A stretch of 64,000 nt of DNA. Origin: UBA2377 sp964429385 (GTDB lineage: Bacteria; Verrucomicrobiota; Verrucomicrobiia; Opitutales; Opitutaceae). Positions within the stretch are counted from its first letter, which is position 1. Each line of letters begins with the position of its first letter. The position numbers were made by a program, and so were the translations under genes. The notes under the pieces are model-generated. The model was not told the origin of the DNA. It did no database searches and saw only the letters and a list, made by a program, of their open reading frames with translations. The stretch covers positions 62,001 to 126,000 of the forward strand of contig CAYSBR010000004.1 of NCBI GenBank assembly GCA_964429385.1, written 5' to 3'. This document shows positions 45,010 through 54,357 of the stretch, in pieces.

Positions 45010-48000
45010 ATGATGCGTGCAACAGACAAAACGGGCGGCGGCGATCGGCGTGGGCGGCTGGTTTGGGTATGGCTTATCTTTTCTTTCGCCGCGATCATGC
45101 CCGCGGCCCATGGGCAGGCCCGTGGTGCGGTGATGGAGTCCGTCGGCGAGCAGGCCGACGTGATCGGGGCGGACCAGCACGGGGGCATGGTCTTCGTGGC
45201 CACGAACAATGCGCTCTGGCGCCGGGCCGCGGACGGGACCTATACCTCGTTCTGGAAGGCGCGCGTGCCCGGTGTGCTCAACCACGGCCCGCTGGTGGAT
45301 GACAACCGGATCTTCGTGGTCTCCGACGACGCACTGTTGATGTCGCCCCTGGGTGAAGCCCCGGCCTTCAAGCCGGTCACGGTGGGGGGCGGGAGGGTCT
45401 GGAGCCTTCCGCGCCGGGTGCATGACCGCTGGGTTATTCAGACGGAGGAAGGTGCGCGACAGAGCAGGGACCTGCTGAAATGGGAACCGCTTTTCCCCGC
45501 CGACGGCATTTATGCCAAGCATCTGGCGTGGCTGGACGGTGCGTGGTGGGCGTTGCAGGATCCGCCGCCCGAAAAGCCGGATCCGGATTATGTGGTCATG
45601 GATATCGAAGGCGAGGAAGAGGACTGGAGGCCGGACTCGTTTCGCGGGATGCCGGCAGCTCCCCGTGTCACCCTGCACCTGCGTCGCTCGACCGACCTGA
45701 AACAATGGACGACCGTGCGCGAGGTGGAGGTGTCGCTGATCGACACGGGCCTGTTTACTTTTGCGGGAAAACTGGTCGCGGTCGGCGAGGCGGGGCTGGA
45801 CATCCTGCCCACCGGTCCGGACGAAGAGGTCATCACCGCCGATACCAGCGAAGGACTCGCGCAGGCGGCGGTGCTCGGTTCTCGGATGTGGCTGAGCACC
45901 GGGCTCGGCCTGCTGGTTTCCGGTGAGAACGATCCCACCCACTGGACGTGGATGGACGGGACAGAATTCAACCGGGAGCTGACGGGACCGGTCACGGGGT
46001 TTTCGGGCACGGGCCGGCTGCTCGTCATCGGGAACGACCAGGGTAGAGTCGCGCTGCTGCGCCCGGAAGAGCAGGAGCGGGTCGCGGCGGGTGGACTGGC
46101 CTTTGCGCAGGTGTCCACGGTCGGCGGCCTGTATGCGGGCGTGCCGTCGTTTGCCATCCGCAAACTCGTGCGGGCAGGGAACAGCTTTTACGCGATTGGC
46201 GAGGATGACGTGCTTTATCACGCCCGCCTCGGCGAAGCCTGGATCCGTATGCCGATCTTCGGAAAAATTCGCATCCAGGACATCGCCACCGACGGGAAAA
46301 ACACCCTGCTCGTGTCGCTCAGCGAGGAATGGAAATTGGATGACGGGCAGGTTTCCCATTCGCACAAGACGCACACGTATGTGCTGTACGACACCGCCAA
46401 ACCGCACTACCGCGACATCGGTTTCAAGCAGACCCCCAAGGTGGAAAGGCTGAGTCTTCACTACGGTGGCGGCCGCTTTGTCGCCTGGGGTTTTGAGTCC
46501 GTGCTGACCACGACGGATGGGAAGGATTGGGAGACCGTGACGCTGCCCGGCGACTACCTGCGACCCAAGGCCGTGCATTACGTGGACGGGTCGTATCTCG
46601 TTCTTCTGGCCGATGACAAAGGGGTCCTGCGCACGCGCGACTTCAAGACATGGGAGCCGCGCATCCCCGCGCTGCTCGGTGGCTATCTGGAAAGCGTCTA
46701 TGTGACCGCGAGCGACGGTCGCGCGATTTTCCAATACTCGCCCCGCAGCGTGGACTCGCAAAACGGCAAGGTTTATTACGAAGACAAGCTCTCGATCTCC
46801 ACCGACGGCGGCGCGACCTGGACCGCTGTCAGTGGCCTGAGCACCTCGTCCGCCACGCGCCTGCTGGGCGCGTTCGATGAAGCCGGCGAACGCCATTGGC
46901 TGGTTTTCAACGACGCGGTCTATGCCAGCGTCGGCAACGCGCTCACCGAATGGCGGCGTATCTCCGCATTCGATGCCCGCCGTTTCGCGCCGGTGGAAGG
47001 GACCGGCACGCTGGCCGAGATCGCGGCGGCGCGTGGACTCGTGCCATTCGCCCTCAACCGCGATTTGCTGGCAGGCTCGAGCCCCGTCGCCACCCGGCAG
47101 GTGCCGGCCAATGCCACGGACTATCTGCTGGCCGCCTTCATCGACTGGGACGATGCGGCCTCCGCCGCGACGGACATCGCCGGACTCAAGACCGCCACCC
47201 AAACCTTCATGCGGGCGATCACCGCGGGCATAGACGTGGAGAAGGCTGAGGACGACCGCCTTCGCTCGCTCGCGCTGCGACGGCTGGCGCTCTTTGCGTC
47301 GCTGGACGATATCGTCGAAGTCGCCGGCCACTCCACCTTCGATGCCATCAAGCATACCATCGCGGCGGGTGATCGCGCGCGCGTCCAGCGCGCGCTCTAC
47401 GAAAAAGTCCGCAACGCCAATGTCCGTCCGTCCGGGAGCGGCACGGCGATTCCCGCTTACGAGCGGGATTATCAATCCCTCGCCAAAAACTGGAAGCCGC
47501 GGGCGATTCGGTTCACGCCGCCGGAGCCCGAGTCGCCCGAGCTCCTTGGCTATGGGGATCGTCGGATCATGCAGGCGCGGGCGTTTCGCGGAGAAGCCGG
47601 CGGTATCATCGACTTGTTTATCGGCTACAGCAGCGGAGGCTTTGGCCTGGTATCCAAGCATGCCTCGGTCTGGTGGGACACGGAAGCTCCGGATGTCAGG
47701 GGCAAAGCCAAAGCCGGTGATGAAGCCTTGGATCAGTTCCTGGCACAACAGGGTTCCGCCTGGACAAAACTCAATCTGGTTCGCCAGAAATTCAAGGCTT
47801 CCTCCGGAGAGAAAGCGCCGCCGTTGGACGATGCTGCGCTGGCGGAATTGGAAGAGATGTTCCGGCTGGGCGTGAATTATGCCGCCTATTGGCTGGCCGA
47901 GGAATATAACCATCGCTACCGCCGGGAAGCGGCCGCCACGCGCAGTCCGATGGGACGGAATGCGCAGCTCATGCGGATATGGGCGCGCCGGGGCGCCGAG

Positions 48001-50091
48001 CGCGGCTACGCGCCGAGTATGGTGAAGCTTGCGCAGGCTTATTCCTACGGCATCGGCGGCACGGGCGAGGAAGATCCCGCCGCCGCCGTGGAATGGGCAC
48101 GCCGCGCGGTTGCGACCGGCCATCCGCTGGCCGCGAAAATTTTCAATCCCACGGAGCTGGCCATCATGGAGAACGATATCGTCATGGGCGGACGCTCCAA
48201 GCGCATGACCGCCGAGGAGGCGTTCGATCCGGCCATCATGGATTCGCTCGTCGTGGCTCAGGTGGATTTGTCGAAACGAATCGTGGAGGACCGCGTGTGG
48301 GCCATTGCGACGAAGGCCATTGAGGCCATGCCAGCCGGTCCCGACCGCGACAAGGCGCGGGCGGAGTTGCGGGCGAAGCAGGAGGAGCGTGTGCGCTACC
48401 GCTCGCTCTCGGAGGTATTGCTCGCGGCGGCCGTGTTGCCCGACGACGAGGCTTCCGGACGCCAGCGCACCGCCGCGCTCGGTGCCGCGGCCCTCATGGC
48501 CCGTCCACTCTTCGGGCAGATCCCGAGGTTCATGGAGAATACGATCAATTTTTCCATGATCGGTGCGTTTCAGGACAAAAATCTCCCCGCCGAGCGTAAG
48601 GCCGCTATTCTCGACGCAGCCATCATGGAGGTGCCCACGCTGGCAGATTTGTGGGCGGTGCGGGCGGCACTGCACTTCGATGCGGGCGAGATCGAGCTGG
48701 CGAAGGGCAAGCTGGATGTCGCGCGCCTGATCAATCCTCAGGAGCAGGCCGTCATCAATGCGGCGAAAAAAATCGCGCCGACCCCGGCGACAAACAAAGC
48801 GCCTGCGAACCCGGCTGTGGATTACGCGCTCGGGCTCGATTATGAGGAAGGTCGCAAGGGCACTGCTCCGAGCGAACGAAAAGCGAACGCGATCACCGCG
48901 TATCGGCGCGCTTCCGATGCCGATCACGTGCTCGCGACGATGGCGCTGGTGCGTTTGTTAAACGAGCAGCGCCTGGAACTCGAAGAGAAAGGAGACAGCA
49001 CCAACGACCAAGCCGTCCGTCGCTACGAGGAATTGGTGAAAGAGATCCAGGAACGAATCTTGCGCGCGGCGCGACTTGGGAATGGCGAAGCGATGCGCAT
49101 CCACGCGTTGTGGATCGGGCAAGGCCAGATGGGCGGCGATACGCAAAGCAACGCGGTCCTCGCGCTGGTGAAACTTGAAGAATCCGCCGAAGCCGGTGAC
49201 CTCATCGCGATGCGTTTGCTGATCAGGGCGGCGCAAGCAGGGGAATGGAAACCACCCGCAACCGACACGGTGGAAAAATTCGTGGAAAAACTCGCGGCAG
49301 CCGGTGAAGCCGATGCGAAGGCGTTGTTGCAGCAGCGAGACGCGCAGAAGAGTTTCGAGCGCGAATTCTGGGGGCCGCGGGGCACGCCGGTAGCGGACCC
49401 GAAGGCCGGGACTGCGGCGGTGCCGACGGAGCCGACGCTGGTAAGTGGCGTGCCGCGTCCGCTGCTGAATCATTTCCAAGTGTCGCGTCCGACGACGACC
49501 ACCGCGCGTTCGGCGGAGGCGGCTCGCGGGCTCGTGATCGCAATGATGAGCGATGGACGCATCGACGCAGTGGAGCGCACCATTCTAGTCGAGGTGACGA
49601 AACCTTCCTTCCGCTTGAAATTGATGCAGCCGGCGGATGCGCAGGGCGCGGCGCGCGAACTGGTGTTTCTCGGGAGTTATCAATCGCAGGCGCGCGTTTA
49701 TCTCGAACGCTTCATTCCGGTCGCCGGTTCAGAGCGGCCGGAAATGACGCCGCTCATGCAACGCTACTTCTGGATCTGGACCGGCGTGAACGGTTGGAAA
49801 CAAGCGATTGCGCATGCCGATGCGAGTCCCGCCGGGCGGCAGGAGATGCTTACGGTGCTCCAAAACTGGTTCAGCGAAAAATGGCCGGGCAGCAACGTGA
49901 CTAACAGCTATGAGCCGATTCGTGATGAACTGGCGACGTTCAAAAACGTGTTGGCTCAGATGAAAGGCCGTGAGTATGAGATCGGCCGGTCGCTGGTGTA
50001 TGAAGCCTGCCAAGCGCTCGATAAAAGTGTGAACGATGCGGTGCCGGATTTCCTGTATGCGGAATTCAAGGACGCACCGGCCGGCAAGTGA
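45010..50091 (+). CDS. Giant secreted protein: Asp-box propeller, Sel1 repeats, C-terminal module
   Basis: A 1693-residue protein (tandem ATGs at 45010 and 45013) of unknown function. A signal peptide (VWVWLIFSFAAIMPAAHGQ) precedes a region of about 600 residues with Asp-box/BNR-like repeats (STDLKQW, TTDGKDW, TRDFKTW, STDGGATW near 597), suggesting a beta-propeller. Residues about 640-1000 are helical. Sel1-like repeats lie near 1000-1040 (AYSYGIGGTGEEDPAAAVEWARRA) and about 1360-1420. The C-terminus (about 1500-1690) is a module shared with two later genes, with DGRIDAVERTILVE (TerB-like), GW at 1595-1596, SNVTNSYEP from 1628 and a VPDFLYAEFK end. It is the first gene of an eleven-gene operon. 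Confidence 0.85.
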   Translation: MMRATDKTGGGDRRGRLVWVWLIFSFAAIMPAAHGQARGAVMESVGEQADVIGADQHGGMVFVATNNALWRRAADGTYTSFWKARVPGVLNHGPLVDDNRIFVVSDDALLMSPLGEAPAFKPVTVGGGRVWSLPRRVHDRWVIQTEEGARQSRDLLKWEPLFPADGIYAKHLAWLDGAWWALQDPPPEKPDPDYVVMDIEGEEEDWRPDSFRGMPAAPRVTLHLRRSTDLKQWTTVREVEVSLIDTGLFTFAGKLVAVGEAGLDILPTGPDEEVITADTSEGLAQAAVLGSRMWLSTGLGLLVSGENDPTHWTWMDGTEFNRELTGPVTGFSGTGRLLVIGNDQGRVALLRPEEQERVAAGGLAFAQVSTVGGLYAGVPSFAIRKLVRAGNSFYAIGEDDVLYHARLGEAWIRMPIFGKIRIQDIATDGKNTLLVSLSEEWKLDDGQVSHSHKTHTYVLYDTAKPHYRDIGFKQTPKVERLSLHYGGGRFVAWGFESVLTTTDGKDWETVTLPGDYLRPKAVHYVDGSYLVLLADDKGVLRTRDFKTWEPRIPALLGGYLESVYVTASDGRAIFQYSPRSVDSQNGKVYYEDKLSISTDGGATWTAVSGLSTSSATRLLGAFDEAGERHWLVFNDAVYASVGNALTEWRRISAFDARRFAPVEGTGTLAEIAAARGLVPFALNRDLLAGSSPVATRQVPANATDYLLAAFIDWDDAASAATDIAGLKTATQTFMRAITAGIDVEKAEDDRLRSLALRRLALFASLDDIVEVAGHSTFDAIKHTIAAGDRARVQRALYEKVRNANVRPSGSGTAIPAYERDYQSLAKNWKPRAIRFTPPEPESPELLGYGDRRIMQARAFRGEAGGIIDLFIGYSSGGFGLVSKHASVWWDTEAPDVRGKAKAGDEALDQFLAQQGSAWTKLNLVRQKFKASSGEKAPPLDDAALAELEEMFRLGVNYAAYWLAEEYNHRYRREAAATRSPMGRNAQLMRIWARRGAERGYAPSMVKLAQAYSYGIGGTGEEDPAAAVEWARRAVATGHPLAAKIFNPTELAIMENDIVMGGRSKRMTAEEAFDPAIMDSLVVAQVDLSKRIVEDRVWAIATKAIEAMPAGPDRDKARAELRAKQEERVRYRSLSEVLLAAAVLPDDEASGRQRTAALGAAALMARPLFGQIPRFMENTINFSMIGAFQDKNLPAERKAAILDAAIMEVPTLADLWAVRAALHFDAGEIELAKGKLDVARLINPQEQAVINAAKKIAPTPATNKAPANPAVDYALGLDYEEGRKGTAPSERKANAITAYRRASDADHVLATMALVRLLNEQRLELEEKGDSTNDQAVRRYEELVKEIQERILRAARLGNGEAMRIHALWIGQGQMGGDTQSNAVLALVKLEESAEAGDLIAMRLLIRAAQAGEWKPPATDTVEKFVEKLAAAGEADAKALLQQRDAQKSFEREFWGPRGTPVADPKAGTAAVPTEPTLVSGVPRPLLNHFQVSRPTTTTARSAEAARGLVIAMMSDGRIDAVERTILVEVTKPSFRLKLMQPADAQGAARELVFLGSYQSQARVYLERFIPVAGSERPEMTPLMQRYFWIWTGVNGWKQAIAHADASPAGRQEMLTVLQNWFSEKWPGSNVTNSYEPIRDELATFKNVLAQMKGREYEIGRSLVYEACQALDKSVNDAVPDFLYAEFKDAPAGK

Positions 50092-50104
50092 GGAATCCAT
50101 CCCC

Positions 50105-51193
50105 ATGATATTTATGAGAAAAAATCGCTTAAGTGGAATCTGCGCCGTGGCGTCACTTGGCGTGATGCTCGGCCTGCCCGGCGCGATCACGGCCGAGCCG
50201 CTTTCGCCTTCCGCGGTGAAGGCGCAGGCAGCCGCGCTGCCGGAAGCGGTGTTCACCGACGTGCCCAGGGAGTTGTTCCGATCAGTGAACTCCACGCGCA
50301 TGCGAAAGTCGGCGTTTCCGTGGGGATTGCCGCAGGTTGAGCAACTGCGCCCGGGGTTCCTTGGCGACGACCAGCTCGACGACCAGGAGCGCCGCCTGCT
50401 CGCGGAGTTTCAGAAACCCCTTTTTCATGTGCGGCTGGTCGCGCTGAAGAGCCCGGTCTTTGCTCCGGATGATCTGGTTCTCGCTGGCACGTTCACCGAG
50501 GAGGCGCGCGTGGAATTGGCGAAGTTCGCGCCGCTTGAAGGCCGCGAGCAGCTGGCGTTGTGGCTCGACAGCAGCACGGTGGGGTGGACCAAGGCGGTGG
50601 CCTATGCGCGGAAGAGCGATGAACAACAGGAAGAGGTCATCGATGTTTTGGTCGGCATGCTGGGGGCGGCGGCGAAGGCGTCGAATCTGGAGAATCGCTA
50701 CGAACCGTTCAAACAGCGACTGGAGCGGCTGCACAACGCGGCTGGCATGCAGAAGGGCGAGGACAACACGTTTGCGCGGATTACGCTGCTGCGCACGGCG
50801 GCGGACTTGGTGCATGACAGCGGGCGAAATGGAATCCCGCTTTTCATGATCAACTGGATCAAGCGTGGTGAGGATGAAATGGTGGAGCATCTTTTGCCGC
50901 CGGTGCTGCTGGCCACGTTGCGTGAAATGATGGAGGCGAAGCCGTTCCCGTGGGGCGAAGCGGAGGCGGAACGTCTGGCCGCGGTGGTGCGCTCGGAAGG
51001 CGCCGAGTTGGAACGGCAACTGACTCTCGTGATCAAGGCCTGGCTCAAGCCGAAGTTTCGCCTTCACCTCGTGGCGCGCACGCCGGTGAGTGGATCGCTC
51101 GATGCGCTCGATCTCGATGGCTCGTTTGCGCCCGGCACCACCGGTTCGCTGCGCCAACTGCTGCCGGCGGATGCCGCTTCCACAACAAAATGA
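50105..51193 (+). CDS. Secreted protein with 1.5 copies of the operon's module
   Basis: A 362-residue exported protein (tandem ATGs at 50105 and 50114; GAGGAA 9 bases upstream of the first) with a signal peptide ending about residue 30 (GLPGAITAEP). Residues about 85-265 align with the C-terminal module of the preceding giant protein: DDQERRLLAEFQKPLFHVRL, GW at 160-161, SNLENRYEP from 193 (32 residues after the Trp in both proteins) and RNGIPLFMINWIK. From about residue 285 the beginning of the module repeats (PFPWG, KPKFRLHLVA, LDGSF), mirroring AFPWG near residue 70. No known family recognised. Confidence 0.8.
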   Translation: MIFMRKNRLSGICAVASLGVMLGLPGAITAEPLSPSAVKAQAAALPEAVFTDVPRELFRSVNSTRMRKSAFPWGLPQVEQLRPGFLGDDQLDDQERRLLAEFQKPLFHVRLVALKSPVFAPDDLVLAGTFTEEARVELAKFAPLEGREQLALWLDSSTVGWTKAVAYARKSDEQQEEVIDVLVGMLGAAAKASNLENRYEPFKQRLERLHNAAGMQKGEDNTFARITLLRTAADLVHDSGRNGIPLFMINWIKRGEDEMVEHLLPPVLLATLREMMEAKPFPWGEAEAERLAAVVRSEGAELERQLTLVIKAWLKPKFRLHLVARTPVSGSLDALDLDGSFAPGTTGSLRQLLPADAASTTK

Positions 51194-51211
51194 GCTCACG
51201 ATTTGTCGATT

Positions 51212-51511
51212 ATGAATCTATTTCTTGATGATCCGACCATGATGTCGCCGACGCTGCGCCGGCTCGCGCTGTTCTCGGCGCGGACCGCGTGTTGGATCGC
51301 GCTGGTGATGTGCGGCGTGCTGGTGGGTGCGGCGGTGGCGCATTTCTTCTTCGAGGTCGGCAACTATCCGGAGCCTCGGGCGCGCTACGCGGTTGGCTCA
51401 CTGTTTCTGTTTCTTTTCGCGCCGGTCACGGGGGTGATCTGGTATCTCGCCCGGCGGCGGGTGAAAACGCTTCTGGACTGCAAGGCTTCCTCGGAGGTTC
51501 AAGCCCGATGA
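51212..51511 (+). CDS. Small two-helix membrane protein
   Basis: A 99-residue protein (ATG 51212; a TTG three codons earlier is also in frame) with two membrane helices: residues about 23-47 (ARTACWIALVMCGVLVGAAVAHFFF) and about 60-82 (VGSLFLFLFAPVTGVIWYLA), followed by RRRVKTLL. It is unrecognised. Its stop overlaps the next gene's start by 4 bp. It may anchor the exported propeller protein encoded next. Confidence 0.7.
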   Translation: MNLFLDDPTMMSPTLRRLALFSARTACWIALVMCGVLVGAAVAHFFFEVGNYPEPRARYAVGSLFLFLFAPVTGVIWYLARRRVKTLLDCKASSEVQAR

Positions 51512-52422
51512 AAGCTCGGCTGCTGATCGCTCTGCTGCTGGCGGGCGCCGTGTCAGGCGCCGAGAAATGGGAGCTGCCGCGCGGGGTCTTTCCTCACGAG
51601 ATCGCGGTGCTGTCCGACGAAATCCACGTCGCTTCGACCGAAGGGTTGTGGCATCTGGAAAAAGACGGGCGCGTGCGGCGCGTTGGCGAGGCGCGCGCCG
51701 CGTCGTGGCCGGTCGCCGTGGGGGCGGATCGTCTCTGGTGGGTCCAGCAGGATCGGGAGGTGGAGTACCGTCCGGCCACCGGCCGCATCCGCGCCGTGCC
51801 GTCGTTGCACGGCAAGGCGGTCGCCGTGTTCGGTCAGCGTTACGGCCTGCTTTTCGCCGATGACGGCGACGGCACCTGGTTCAGCGCCGACGGCGAATCC
51901 TGGAACGGTCCGATCGCCGGGACGCAGCACGCCTTCGCGCTCGACCGTCTGGGAGACGAGTGGTGGGCGGTCGCCAACCTCGATCGGGAGGATGCGGACA
52001 AGTTCACGCTCAGCCGCTCCACGGATCTGCGCACGTGGCGGCCGGCGGCGGAATTCACCGGCAATCAGGTCGGTTCGCTGGCGGCCGGCGCCGGCGTGAT
52101 CGTGATCACAGAGATCGCGGGCGTGCGGGTGTATGATCCGCGCGAGCTGCCGCGATCTGCGCTCGTGGCGGTCGGTCCGGCCGACGAACGGCCGGCGGTG
52201 TATTTCGAGCACGGATACTTCTGGCTGCAGGGCGAACGCGACGGGCTCTGGCGGTCGGCGGACGGCCTCGGCTGGCAGAACCTGCAGTCCGTGCTCGCGC
52301 CGCTGGGGGCGCCGCTCGTGCAGGTTGGCTTTGCCCCGGACGCGCTCGTGCTCGCCGGCTACACTGGCAGGGTCATTCGCGTGCCGCTGGCCGCGCTGCC
52401 GCCATCGCTGATTCATCCATGA
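51508..52422 (+). CDS. Exported Asp-box propeller protein
   Basis: A 304-residue protein with a signal peptide (MKARLLIALLLAGAVSG) and a whole-length repeat structure resembling a six- or seven-bladed propeller. Asp-box-like motifs are at SADGESW (about 125), STDLRTW (about 171) and SADGLGW (about 251). Its repeats resemble the N-terminal region of the first operon protein (for example RSTDLKQWTTV there and SRSTDLRTW here). It overlaps the genes on both sides by 4 bp. With the next gene it appears to be a split counterpart of the giant protein. Confidence 0.75.
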   Translation: MKARLLIALLLAGAVSGAEKWELPRGVFPHEIAVLSDEIHVASTEGLWHLEKDGRVRRVGEARAASWPVAVGADRLWWVQQDREVEYRPATGRIRAVPSLHGKAVAVFGQRYGLLFADDGDGTWFSADGESWNGPIAGTQHAFALDRLGDEWWAVANLDREDADKFTLSRSTDLRTWRPAAEFTGNQVGSLAAGAGVIVITEIAGVRVYDPRELPRSALVAVGPADERPAVYFEHGYFWLQGERDGLWRSADGLGWQNLQSVLAPLGAPLVQVGFAPDALVLAGYTGRVIRVPLAALPPSLIHP

Positions 52423-53192
52423 TTCTTATGAAAAAAGCAGCATGCATCCTCGGTCTGATGGGCGCGCTGGCCGGCGCCGTGCGGGCGGCGGACGAGCGGC
52501 AGCCGGTCGTGATCGAAGGGCTGGAAAAAAACGTGCATCGGGCGATGGGCATGACCAAGGCCTGGGCCCGTGAGGGCCAGATGGATGCGGATGCCGTGAC
52601 GCGGTTGCTGCAGGCGATCCGCCACGACGAAGTCGTGAGCGAAGCCGAGGCCAGGCTGCTGGCCGCGCTGGGCGAGGAGTCGTTTTTCCTCCGGATTCCC
52701 GAACAGGTCTTTCCCGATGGCGGCAAAGCGCTGGAGGTGGTGTTTGCCGGTGCGCTGACCGCGCCGGCCCGCAAGGTGCTGGCGGAGGAGGAGCAGGGAT
52801 TCGAGGTGTTGTGGCGCGGTCTGAAACCGGAGAATGGCGAGAAACTGGCGTTGCTGCTGCAGCGTTCGTCCTCGCGTCGGGCGGAGGGGCGCGCGCACTT
52901 GTTGCAGGAGATCGAACAGGCGCTGAACACGCCGGATACCGATGGCAAGCAACAGGGAGCGTATCGTGCCTTGGTGGCGGCTTGGGAAGAGTGGGTGCAG
53001 GCGGTGGGTTCGCCGATCACCCGCACTGTGCTGCGAGGCTGGCTCTATGAGGCCTTGCTCTTGCACGACCGGCAGAATCCGGGAGTGGTGAAAAGTTTCA
53101 TGTATGGCTGGATCAAGCCGGAGGATTATGCGGCCCGAAAGCGGGCGGAGGACGCGGTCGAAGCCCTGCTGGCGGAGAAGAAAACACCATGA
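52419..53192 (+). CDS. Secreted single-module protein
   Basis: A 257-residue exported protein (tandem ATGs MILM, like MIFM of the second gene) with a signal peptide (KKAACILGLMGALAGAVRAA). Residues about 60-245 follow the same module pattern as the first and second genes: DEVVSEAEARLLAAL, FLRIPEQVF, VVFAGALTAPARKVL, a helical middle with AAWEEWVQAV, and a final NPGVVKSFMYGWIK, matching RNGIPLFMINWIK. The SNxxNxYEP element is degraded here. Unrecognised otherwise. Confidence 0.75.
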   Translation: MILMKKAACILGLMGALAGAVRAADERQPVVIEGLEKNVHRAMGMTKAWAREGQMDADAVTRLLQAIRHDEVVSEAEARLLAALGEESFFLRIPEQVFPDGGKALEVVFAGALTAPARKVLAEEEQGFEVLWRGLKPENGEKLALLLQRSSSRRAEGRAHLLQEIEQALNTPDTDGKQQGAYRALVAAWEEWVQAVGSPITRTVLRGWLYEALLLHDRQNPGVVKSFMYGWIKPEDYAARKRAEDAVEALLAEKKTP

Positions 53193-53857
53193 ATCTTTCC
53201 CTCTGGTTGCTTGTCCCGGGCCTGCTCCTGATGGCGGCGGGCCTGCTGGCGTTTTTCATTCCGGCTCAGGCATGGCAGGGAATGATGAAGCGCGGTTCGC
53301 GCTGGGCGAACCAGGCTTCGACCTCCGGGTTGCTGCTATTTGCCGGCCTCGGCCTGCTCGGGCTGGTGCTGGCGGGCGTTTATGGTGCGGCGGTGTGGCT
53401 GGGCTGGCGTTCGACGCACTGGATCGAGGTCGAAGGCGTGGTGGTTGAAAGTCGGATGATCGAGACGCGTCAGATTCGGTCCACGAACCCGGCCTACCGG
53501 CCGGAGGTCATCTACACCTATGAAGCGGACGGACGGCGTCATCACGGGATGCGGGTGGATTTGGCGGGAACGACGAGCAACGACCGGGCGTGGGTGGAGG
53601 AAATGCTGGCGACGCGGTTTGCTCCGGGGGCGCGCCTGATGATCCGGATGAATCCTGCAGCTCCCTCACAATCGGTGATCGAGCCGGGGATTCCGGCGAA
53701 GGCGTGGATTTTCGGTGGACTGGGTCTGATGCTCATGGCGATCGGCGGTTGGCAGCTCGCCCTGCTGCTCCGCGATTGGGAGGGCGACAAACTGGTTCCG
53801 GAGACTCCACGCCGCCGTCGTCGCCGCCGGCGGAAACCTTATAAGAAATCTCCGTGA
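53189..53857 (+). CDS. DUF3592-type membrane protein
   Basis: A 222-residue inner-membrane protein with N-terminal helices (residues about 4-25 and 50-75), an extracytoplasmic domain (about 80-170: WIEVEGVVVESRM, RPEVIYTYEADGRRHHG, RFAPGARLMIRMNP) matching DUF3592, another helix (about 175-195) and a very basic tail (RRRRRRRR-like, KPYKKSP). DUF3592 proteins have no defined function. Start and stop overlap neighbours by 4 bp. Confidence 0.8.
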   Translation: MNLSLWLLVPGLLLMAAGLLAFFIPAQAWQGMMKRGSRWANQASTSGLLLFAGLGLLGLVLAGVYGAAVWLGWRSTHWIEVEGVVVESRMIETRQIRSTNPAYRPEVIYTYEADGRRHHGMRVDLAGTTSNDRAWVEEMLATRFAPGARLMIRMNPAAPSQSVIEPGIPAKAWIFGGLGLMLMAIGGWQLALLLRDWEGDKLVPETPRRRRRRRRKPYKKSP

Positions 53858-54357
53858 GTATCGCGCCGTCCAATCCAAGTCAGAGAGTCTGGGCTGCGGG
53901 GTGTCGCGTGCTGGCGGCCATGGGCATCGGCGTGCTTGCGACGGTGGCCGGCTGTCTAACCGGGGCGATGATGCTGATCTTGATCGGGGTTTTTTATCAC
54001 GGGCTGGGTCTGGTCGAGGCGGCGCCAGGCTTTGCGGTTTACGGGGTGATCCTCGGGTGGCTTTTTGCCTGGCCGACGACGTTGCTGGTGTTGCCGGCCG
54101 TGTGGCTTTTTCTCCCGGACCGAAAGCGCCTGATCAAGCGTGTGGTGCTCCTGTCGGGCGGCATGCTGACCGGCGGATTCACCCTGGTTTGGATGCTGGT
54201 GCGCGAGACCGGCTCCGATGTGCTTAACTGGAGCATGGTGGCCGCGGGAGTGACGGGCGGACTCGCCGCCGGGGTGGTTTTTGCTCTCTTTGTTCCGCGG
54301 CGAACGCCTCCAGTCCTCAGGTCGCACGCCGATTCTCCCAGTCGTTCTCTGCCATGA
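53854..54357 (+). CDS. Polytopic membrane protein, four helices
   Basis: A 167-residue protein starting at GTG with about four membrane helices (residues about 16-45, 52-85, 93-115 and 125-145). No family recognised; the sequence is dominated by hydrophobic Leu, Val and Gly. GTGA and ATGA overlaps couple it to the DUF3592 gene and the next gene. Confidence 0.65.
   Translation: MSIAPSNPSQRVWAAGCRVLAAMGIGVLATVAGCLTGAMMLILIGVFYHGLGLVEAAPGFAVYGVILGWLFAWPTTLLVLPAVWLFLPDRKRLIKRVVLLSGGMLTGGFTLVWMLVRETGSDVLNWSMVAAGVTGGLAAGVVFALFVPRRTPPVLRSHADSPSRSLP

Noticed and set aside
44866..48927. 1353-codon open frame on the minus strand opposite the giant secreted protein
   Set aside because: It runs antisense to a convincing gene with signal peptide and Asp-box motifs. 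Its translation is rich in Arg, His and Gly with no motifs, as expected from the complement of a GC-rich gene.
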